Of a stretch of 64,000 nucleotides of DNA, positions 58,166-64,000 are shown piece after piece (the stretch's first letter is position 1; the number at the start of each line of letters is the position of its first letter). The position numbers and the translations under genes are program-made. The notes beneath the pieces are model-generated. The model did not search any database. It had not been told where the DNA came from and was given only the letters and a program-made list of their open reading frames with translations. The DNA comes from Lysinibacillus_B sp036662795 (GTDB lineage: Bacteria; Bacillota; Bacilli; Bacillales_A; Planococcaceae): contig NZ_JBAFWZ010000013.1 of NCBI RefSeq assembly GCF_036662795.1, forward strand, positions 1 to 64,000, given 5' to 3'.

Positions 58166-59926
58166 TTATTTCCCAATCGTTTCTAATGGGCGAGAGATTG
58201 ACTCATTCTCGTTGCCGAGCGATAGAGATTGGCATTCTCTGAAGGCGTAGTGTTTGCAGCCTAAACATCCTTTCCGTTGAATGTGTCGAATCGCTTCATT
58301 TATTGCATCGCCAGTATTATAGAAGAAATTTTCCTGACCTATCTTCTCCGACAATCCGTTTGCATCTAGGATGGCTTTTAAAGTTGGATGCGCTCCTGTA
58401 ACAAGCAGCGTGCCACCTTCCGCTTTAAAATGTGTCACAATATTTCGGAAGTATTCCTCCCCTGTCGTATCAATGAACGGCACCTTTCTCATCCGTAAAA
58501 TCAACACTTTCGGTCTCACACCAATCGCTTTTAAAATAGAGGTTTCAAATGTTTGGGCTGCTCCGAAAAATAATGGCCCCTCAATCGTATAAATACTAAT
58601 TTGCGGACAATCATGTTGCTCCGTCACAACATGTGGCATGACCTTTCCGTGCTTTGTTTCATGATCTGGTAGCACCTTCGACACGACTAGGCCTTCACTC
58701 ATCCGTTTCGCAAACAATACGATAGCTAAGCCAATCCCGACCTGCACAGCAAAAGTAAGACTCGTAAACACCGTTAATATAAATGTAATTAATAGAACGA
58801 GAGAATCGCCTGATTTTAACTTGACGATATGGGCGAAATGATGTCGTTCACTCATATTCCATGCTACTAGCATTAGTACTGGTGCTAAACTCGCAAGTGG
58901 TATATGAATGGCTAGTGGCGCAAAGACAAGTAACGTTAACAGCACAAAAATCCCGTGAATAATACCGGACATCGGCGAGGTCGCACCCGATTTTATGTTC
59001 GTCGCTGTACGAGCAATCGCTCCAGTCGCTGGAATTCCACCGAAAAAAGGTGTGACAATATTGGCAATCCCTTGCCCGATTAGCTCTTTATTACTATCAT
59101 GCTTACTATTGGTCATACCGTCAGCAACTACAGCCGAAAGCAATGACTCAATCCCCCCGAGCATCGCAATGACAAACGCCGGACCGAGTAACATATAAAT
59201 ACGCTCCCATGTGATGTCTGGTATTGCAAACTGTGGTAAAGAATTTGGTATGTCTCCATAAGTCGAACCTATTGTCGCTACTTGTCCATTCAAAAAAATC
59301 GCCGTAAAGACAGCTGTGACGATAATTCCAACAAGTGCACCAGGTACTTTCGGAAAGACTTTCGGCGTTAATAGAATAATAGCAAAGCAAAGAAGCGCTA
59401 CAAAAATACTTGGAACATGAAGAGTATCCAAAGCGTTCGCGATTTCCCGAATATTATCTATAAATTTCTCGTGCTTCTCTAGGCCTGTTAATCCTAGAAA
59501 ATTAGGGATCTGTCCTGTAAAAATGATGACTGCAATGCCTGCTGTAAAGCCTACCGTAACAGGTCTCGGTATAAATTTAATGAGTGAGCCAAGCTTTAAC
59601 ACCCCCATCAACACAAGCATAATCCCCGCTAAAAGCCCCGCGATTAATAAATTTTCATAGCCATATACAAGAACTACACCAAGTAAGACTGGAACAAACG
59701 CGCCTGTAGGTCCTCCAATTTGAAACTTTGACCCGCCGAGCAGTGAAATGAGTATTCCCGCTATAATGGCTGTATAAATCCCATATTCAGGCTTTACACC
59801 AGAAGCAATAGCAAAGGACATTGCTAGAGGAACGGCTACAATCCCAACGATCGTTCCTGATAATAAATCCTTCTTAAAATGATTCATAGAATATCCTTCA
59901 AATCTACCCGACCAAAAACGACTCAT
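58166..59926 (-). CDS. SulP-family anion transporter with STAS domain
   Basis: 586 aa. Ten or more membrane helices (from DLLSGTIVGIVAVPLAMSFA to about residue 410) with the SulP signature GGTIGA-like region IPATGAIARTATNIKSGATS are followed by a cytoplasmic STAS domain (about 430-545, with VPFIDTTGEEYF). A short cysteine-containing tail (GCLGCKHYAFREC) follows. Substrates of this family include sulfate, bicarbonate and dicarboxylates; the one used here is not evident. AAGGGA precedes the ATG. Confidence 0.88.
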   Translation of the reverse strand: MSRFWSGRFEGYSMNHFKKDLLSGTIVGIVAVPLAMSFAIASGVKPEYGIYTAIIAGILISLLGGSKFQIGGPTGAFVPVLLGVVLVYGYENLLIAGLLAGIMLVLMGVLKLGSLIKFIPRPVTVGFTAGIAVIIFTGQIPNFLGLTGLEKHEKFIDNIREIANALDTLHVPSIFVALLCFAIILLTPKVFPKVPGALVGIIVTAVFTAIFLNGQVATIGSTYGDIPNSLPQFAIPDITWERIYMLLGPAFVIAMLGGIESLLSAVVADGMTNSKHDSNKELIGQGIANIVTPFFGGIPATGAIARTATNIKSGATSPMSGIIHGIFVLLTLLVFAPLAIHIPLASLAPVLMLVAWNMSERHHFAHIVKLKSGDSLVLLITFILTVFTSLTFAVQVGIGLAIVLFAKRMSEGLVVSKVLPDHETKHGKVMPHVVTEQHDCPQISIYTIEGPLFFGAAQTFETSILKAIGVRPKVLILRMRKVPFIDTTGEEYFRNIVTHFKAEGGTLLVTGAHPTLKAILDANGLSEKIGQENFFYNTGDAINEAIRHIQRKGCLGCKHYAFRECQSLSLGNENESISRPLETIGK

Positions 59927-60020
59927 ACGATCCCTTCTTCACCTATATTATTAATTTCACTAAAGAACGATTTTTGTGTATTTACGAGAGAATATTATTC
60001 ATATTTTAACATATCCCATC

Positions 60021-60067
60021 AAAAAAAGAAGGGGTGTTCAGAAAGTAAAAACTTTCAGAACCCCTTC
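60021..60067 (-). terminator. Terminator after pdp
   Basis: GAAGGGGTTCTGAAAG pairs with CTTTCTGAACACCCCTTC, about 16 bp, then an eight-T run on the minus strand. A second, T-poor hairpin (CCGTCT/AGACGG, about 60124-60152) lies nearer the gene. Confidence 0.85.
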
Positions 60068-60162
60068 AATCCTTCATCATTATCCATTAAGAAATATTGC
60101 TTCTGCAGTCGTCGCAAAGTTACCGTCTCAAAATGTCTTTTCAGACGGCCCCTTCTCTGTTA

Positions 60163-61467
60163 TTATTTCGTAATAATATCTTGAATAAGTTTTGGAGCCG
60201 TAACTGGCTGCTGTGATAGATGAATATGCCCATAAATTTTCTGGAGCACAGCATCAACATTTTCAGTATTTGCATACACCGTTACAAGCGACTCACCTTC
60301 ACGAACCTCGTCGCCCACTTTTTTTCGTAGCACTAAGCCTACTGCTAAATCAATTTGGGACTCCTTTGTCGCTCGACCTGCACCTAGGAGCATTGCAGCT
60401 GTTCCAATATCATCCGCTTCGATTTTTGCTATATAACCAGCTTCCTTAGCAGGTACCTCTACGACATATTTCGCCTGCGGTAGTTTTTCTGGATAATCAA
60501 CAACAGACGAGTCTCCACCTTGTGCTGCAATAAATCTCTTTAACACATTTAATGCCGCGCCGTTCTCTACTACTTCCTCTAGCATTTTTCGTGCTTCTTC
60601 AATCGTTTTTGCTTTACCGCCTAGTACCACCATTTGAGAGCCAAGTGTATAACATAGCTCGTTTAAATCAGCCGGTCCGACACCCTTTAATGTGTCAATT
60701 GCCTCTTTAACTTCGAGTGAGTTCCCAATTGCATACCCGAGTGGTTGACTCATATCTGAAATAATGGCCATCGTATTTCGACCAACACTATTTCCTATTC
60801 GTACCATTGCATGGGCTAGTGCACGTGCATCGTCCAGCGTTTTCATAAAGGCACCATCACCTGTTTTTACGTCTAAAACGATAGCATCCGCACCCGCTGC
60901 AATTTTTTTCGACATAATCGAGCTCGCGATTAACGGAATACTTGAAACAGTTCCCGTCACATCACGCAGAGCATAGAGCTTTTTATCGGCTGGTGTTAAA
61001 TTTCCACTCTGACCGATAACCGCCATTTTAATATCATTTACTTGTTGAACAAATTCCTCACCCGATAGCTCGACATGGAATCCATGGATTGCTTCTAGCT
61101 TATCAATTGTGCCACCTGTATGACCTAAGCCTCGACCACTCATTTTCGCAACAGGAACCCCGACTGCCGCTACCATTGCTGCAAGTGGAAGGGTTGTCGT
61201 ATCGCCTACGCCACCTGTTGAATGCTTGTCTACTTTAATGCCTTCTATTTGAGATAAATCAATCCGATCGCCTGATTCCACCATCGCCATCGTTAAATCT
61301 GCACGTTCACGATCCGTCATATCTTTAAAATAAATGGCCATCATTAAAGCACTAACTTGATAATCCGGAATAGAGCCATTAGTGTAGCCCTCTACAAAAA
61401 AGCGAATTTCTTCAGCAGTTAACTCTTCGCCATCTCGTTTTTTTTCGATAATATCCACCATTCTCAT
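60163..61467 (-). CDS. pdp: Pyrimidine-nucleoside phosphorylase
   Basis: 434 aa enzyme that splits uridine and (deoxy)thymidine to base and sugar phosphate in nucleoside salvage. Motifs: KVDKHSTGGVGDTTTLPLAA (phosphate), KMSGRGLGHTGGTIDKLEA (signature) and DVTGTVSSIPLIASSIMSKK. AGGGGG is about 9 bases before the ATG. It follows deoB by 13 bp; pupG, which lies between them in B. subtilis, is missing here. Confidence 0.96.
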   Translation of the reverse strand: MRMVDIIEKKRDGEELTAEEIRFFVEGYTNGSIPDYQVSALMMAIYFKDMTDRERADLTMAMVESGDRIDLSQIEGIKVDKHSTGGVGDTTTLPLAAMVAAVGVPVAKMSGRGLGHTGGTIDKLEAIHGFHVELSGEEFVQQVNDIKMAVIGQSGNLTPADKKLYALRDVTGTVSSIPLIASSIMSKKIAAGADAIVLDVKTGDGAFMKTLDDARALAHAMVRIGNSVGRNTMAIISDMSQPLGYAIGNSLEVKEAIDTLKGVGPADLNELCYTLGSQMVVLGGKAKTIEEARKMLEEVVENGAALNVLKRFIAAQGGDSSVVDYPEKLPQAKYVVEVPAKEAGYIAKIEADDIGTAAMLLGAGRATKESQIDLAVGLVLRKKVGDEVREGESLVTVYANTENVDAVLQKIYGHIHLSQQPVTAPKLIQDIITK

Positions 61468-61480
61468 ATGAAGGTCCCCC

Positions 61481-62659
61481 TTATTTTAAGTCCCCTAAAA
61501 AGCTTGTGCCAAATTGTGGTGCCTGTACGTTAAAGTTTTCAGCAATTGTAGCCGCGATATCCGCAAAAGTTTCACGTAACGGTAGTTCTGCTCCCTTTGC
61601 AAATCGTGGTGAATAAACAAGCAACGGCACATATTCACGTGTATGATCTGTACCTGGGAACGTTGGATCGTTTCCATGATCAGCTGTAATTATTAATAGA
61701 TCATCGTCAGATAGGGCTTCTAGCACCTCTGGTAAACGACGGTCAAATTCCTCTAATGCTTCACCATACCCGATTGGATCGCGACGATGACCGAAATTTG
61801 CATCAAAATCAACTAAATTTAAAAAGCTAATGCCGTGGAAATCTCTACGAACGACTCTATTTATTTTATCCATTCCGTCCGTATTATTTTTTGTACGAAT
61901 CGCTTCTGTAACCCCTTCTCCATTATAAATATCAGAAATTTTACCAAGTGCAATGACATCAAGCCCTGCATCCTTTAGCTCGTTCATCGTCGTACGGCCA
62001 AACGGTGAAAGCGCATAGTCATGACGATTTGAAGTACGTGTAAAGTTACCGGGCTCTCCGATAAATGGCCGAGCAATAATACGACCTACTAAATATTCCG
62101 GATCTAACGTTAACTCACGGGCAATTTCACAAATTTTATATAATTCTTGGACTGGGATGATTTCTTCATGTGCTGCAATTTGCAACACAGGGTCTGCCGA
62201 TGTATACACAATAATCGCACCTGTTTCCATATGCTCTTTAGCGTAATCATCAATAACAGCTGTTCCGCTATAAGGCTTATTGCAAAGCACCTTACGACCT
62301 GTTCGCTTCTCCAGCTCGTAGATTAACTCTTGTGGGAAGCCGTCTGGATAAACTTTAAATGGTTTATTAATGTTTAGGCCCATTATTTCCCAATGACCAG
62401 TCATCGTATCCTTTCCAACAGACGCCTCTTGCATCATGCCATAATACGCTTTTGGCTCAGGTGCCGGCGCAATTCCTTGTAAAGCACGAATATTCGACAA
62501 GCCTAAGCTCGCCATTGTTGGCATCTTTAAGCCATTCATTTTTTCTGCAATATGACCAAGTGTATGTGAACCAACATCTCCAAATTCGGCTGCATCAGGT
62601 GCTTCGCCGATTCCAACTGAGTCCAATACGATTACATGTATTTTTTTAAACGCTTTCAT
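61481..62659 (-). CDS. deoB: Phosphopentomutase
   Basis: 392 aa alkaline-phosphatase-fold mutase that converts (deoxy)ribose 1-phosphate to 5-phosphate, feeding nucleoside sugars into central metabolism. Metal-site segments: VLDSVGIGEAPDA, GKDTMTGHWEIMG (phosphorylated threonine), and ITADHGNDPTFPGTDHTREY. GGAGG is about 8 bases before the ATG. It works directly before Pdp products. Confidence 0.96.
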   Translation of the reverse strand: MKAFKKIHVIVLDSVGIGEAPDAAEFGDVGSHTLGHIAEKMNGLKMPTMASLGLSNIRALQGIAPAPEPKAYYGMMQEASVGKDTMTGHWEIMGLNINKPFKVYPDGFPQELIYELEKRTGRKVLCNKPYSGTAVIDDYAKEHMETGAIIVYTSADPVLQIAAHEEIIPVQELYKICEIARELTLDPEYLVGRIIARPFIGEPGNFTRTSNRHDYALSPFGRTTMNELKDAGLDVIALGKISDIYNGEGVTEAIRTKNNTDGMDKINRVVRRDFHGISFLNLVDFDANFGHRRDPIGYGEALEEFDRRLPEVLEALSDDDLLIITADHGNDPTFPGTDHTREYVPLLVYSPRFAKGAELPLRETFADIAATIAENFNVQAPQFGTSFLGDLK

Positions 62660-62687
62660 TACACGTCCTCCTCTTTCTTATATTTCT

Positions 62688-62696
62688 ATTTTACCA
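62688..62696 (-). promoter_or_regulatory. Extended -10 promoter of deoB-pdp
   Basis: Minus-strand TGGTAAAAT, an extended -10, lies about 30 bases before the deoB start. No clear -35 or catabolite operator is visible. Confidence 0.35.
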
Positions 62697-62769
62697 AAAA
62701 TAATCGAGAAATAAAGGTCAGACATCTTACTTACATTATTTTTTTACTGTTTTAAGTCATAATAGAATA

Positions 62770-63672
62770 CTAAGCTCGTGGATGGAACTGCTTGTACACC
62801 TCAGAAAGTCTCGTTTTACTAATATGTGTGTAAATTTGTGTTGTCGAAATATCAGAATGACCGAGCATTTCCTGCACCGCACGTAAATCAGCCCCATTTT
62901 CAATTAAATGTGTAGCAAATGAATGGCGCAGTACGTGAGGTGTTAACTCCTTTTGAATATTGGCTTTAAGAGCATGCTCCTTTAAAAGCTTCCAAAATCC
63001 TTGACGAGTTAATCGTTTTCCTCTTTGGTTAATAAATAATGCATCTGTTTTTGGATATTTTCCTTGCAGCTCATACCTTGCTCGCTCTAAATACTTTCCA
63101 ACAGCCGTTAGTGCTCCTCTACCTAAAGGAATAATCCGTTCCTTTCCACCTTTACCAAACACACGTACAAAGCCCATCGTTAAATGAATATCTTCAATAT
63201 TAAGCTCAATTAACTCACTGACCCGCATCCCAGAGGCGTATAGCAGCTCGAGCATCGCTACATCGCGAACTCCTTGAGGCTTTGCTGTATTTGGTGCTGC
63301 GATGAGCGCATCAATTTCTTGAATCGATAGCACTTTTGGAAGCTTCTGTTCGAGCTGTGGCATTTCTAGATGCACGGTTGGATCCGTCGTTGTCACCTTT
63401 TCACGCAGAAGAAATTGGTGAAACGAGCGAATAGAGGATATATGTCTCGCTACCGTTCGAGCCGTCTTCCCATGCTCACGTAAACTTTCCAAATGCAGTA
63501 AGATATGCTGCCTTGTTACCCCTTCAAAGGAGTCTAACCCTTGCTCCTGCTGCAGATGCTCGGCATAGCTCATTAGATCACGCTTATAGGAAGAGAGTGT
63601 ATTGGTAGAAAGCTGTCTTTCCACACGAATAAAATGAAGATAATCTTCTATTGGATATGAGAATGATTTCAT
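62770..63672 (-). CDS. xerD: Tyrosine recombinase XerD
   Basis: 300 aa site-specific recombinase that, with XerC-type partner CodV, resolves chromosome dimers at dif. The SAM-like N-terminal domain is followed by a catalytic domain with the set R (ASGMRVSELI), K (GKGGKER), HxxR (HVLRHSFATHL), H (LGHSDISTTQ) and Y (IYTH). The start at 63672 has AGGTGG 8 bases upstream. In B. subtilis (RipX) it also precedes drm-pupG-pdp. Confidence 0.95.
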   Translation of the reverse strand: MKSFSYPIEDYLHFIRVERQLSTNTLSSYKRDLMSYAEHLQQEQGLDSFEGVTRQHILLHLESLREHGKTARTVARHISSIRSFHQFLLREKVTTTDPTVHLEMPQLEQKLPKVLSIQEIDALIAAPNTAKPQGVRDVAMLELLYASGMRVSELIELNIEDIHLTMGFVRVFGKGGKERIIPLGRGALTAVGKYLERARYELQGKYPKTDALFINQRGKRLTRQGFWKLLKEHALKANIQKELTPHVLRHSFATHLIENGADLRAVQEMLGHSDISTTQIYTHISKTRLSEVYKQFHPRA

Positions 63673-63699
63673 CCGAACTACCACCTATCTAAAAAAATA

Positions 63700-63733
63700 A
63701 AAGCCTTGTAGCATTATTATACTACAAGGCTTT
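63700..63733 (-). terminator. Terminator between the last gene and xerD
   Basis: AAAGCCTTGTAG pairs with CTACAAGGCTTT (12 bp) around a 10 nt loop; TATTTTTTTAG follows on the minus strand. Confidence 0.85.
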
Positions 63734-63741
63734 AGCACGTA

Positions 63742-64000
63742 TTATTTATTTAATTGCTTACGTAGCAATCCTCCACCAAAGAAGCTAGCAAAGGCTAATA
63801 AGAACGAGCAAATAATTGTATTCAGAATGCTTAAACTAACTTCGAATGAATCGCCGAAGAAGGATTGGTCAAATTCGATATTAATAGAAGTAAAATACAC
63901 AAGAACTAATTGTAATACTGTGAACATACTTGCAAAAATCGCGACATCTACCATTTCCAATTTGTGAATGCTATATAAAATATACCCTGCCCCACCAATT
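63742..64000 (-). CDS. Partial membrane protein, 5' end outside the window
   Basis: The reading frame stays open to the window end; the codons beyond the TTG at 63960 continue as IGGAGYILYSIHK, so the gene is probably truncated here rather than starting at 63960. The visible 86 residues contain two or three hydrophobic segments (FASMFTVLQLVLVYF and IICSFLLAFASFFGGGLL) and end in a basic RKQLNK tail. Unrecognised. B. subtilis has fur/yqzK near this side of xerD; this is neither. Confidence 0.65.
   Translation of the reverse strand, partial: IGGAGYILYSIHKLEMVDVAIFASMFTVLQLVLVYFTSINIEFDQSFFGDSFEVSLSILNTIICSFLLAFASFFGGGLLRKQLNK

Noticed and set aside
1..64000. CRISPR arrays, T-boxes, rRNA and tRNA genes
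   Set aside because: I looked for regular direct repeats, T-box and tRNA signatures on both strands and found none. Only the FMN riboswitch is clear among RNA elements.

Overview
The window reads as chromosome of a spore-forming Bacillota of the Bacillaceae/Planococcaceae type, most like the Lysinibacillus/Solibacillus group. The reasons are low GC, canonical AGGAGG ribosome sites, many sporulation genes (spoIVA, spoIIAA-spoIIAB-sigF, spoVAF, sleB-ypeB) and long synteny with the Bacillus subtilis tyrA-to-xerD segment. The genus is inferred from family resemblance; no 16S or database search was possible. Almost all genes are on the minus strand. The plus-strand exceptions are an MFS transporter, ansA, fdx, fabI, a soluble chemoreceptor and a DUF309 gene.

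Layout in ascending coordinates. 0.1-5 kb: the aromatic operon, transcribed aroC-aroB-aroH-hisC-tyrA. 5.3-11.2 kb: cheR, two tandem small membrane/coiled-coil proteins, ndk, the menaquinone block hepS-menG-hepT, mtrB (TRAP) and folE. 11.5-17 kb: hbs, spoIVA, yphF, a DUF2768 gene, gpsA, der. 17.6-18.9 kb: an inserted MFS transporter. 19-25.7 kb: rpsA, cmk, PilZ-domain ypfA, the germination pair sleB-ypeB, prsW, ansA. 26.5-31.5 kb: ypdA, a metallophosphoesterase, ypbE, recS, ypbB. 31.7-40.6 kb: a mixed section with adh, fdx, a PadR/membrane-protein pair, FapR-type fabI, a soluble chemoreceptor, glnRA, kynB and FMN-riboswitch-controlled ribU. 40.6-49.5 kb: rsiX, sigX, resEDCBA, rluB. 49.7-57.7 kb: a dacB-like gene, scpBA, ypuF, ribT, lysA, spoVAF, sigF, spoIIAB, spoIIAA. 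58-64 kb: a SulP transporter, pdp, deoB, xerD and a membrane gene cut by the window end.

Regulatory sequence could be read for many units: a sigma-E promoter for spoIVA, a sigma-G promoter for sleB-ypeB, an ECF promoter in front of sigX, a FapR box on the fabI start site, two GlnR boxes at the glnRA promoter, an FMN riboswitch with its own terminator before ribU, and rho-independent hairpins at most operon ends. Many computed ORF starts run too far upstream; they are corrected here from ribosome-site spacing and family length.

The most unusual points are: spoIVA appears to start at an ATT codon behind a perfect ribosome site, and that start gives exactly the B. subtilis length; TRAP is kept although trpEDCFBA is missing from its usual place in the aro cluster; the spoVAA-AE, spmAB, pupG and dacF neighbours expected from B. 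subtilis are missing at their usual places; two tandem PspB-like small proteins of unknown role; triple direct repeats before padR; and two families of dyad-rich intergenic repeats. I saw no complete insertion sequence, prophage, CRISPR array, rRNA or tRNA, and no clearly new multi-gene system. The best candidates for undescribed biology are the small membrane proteins and the repeat families.
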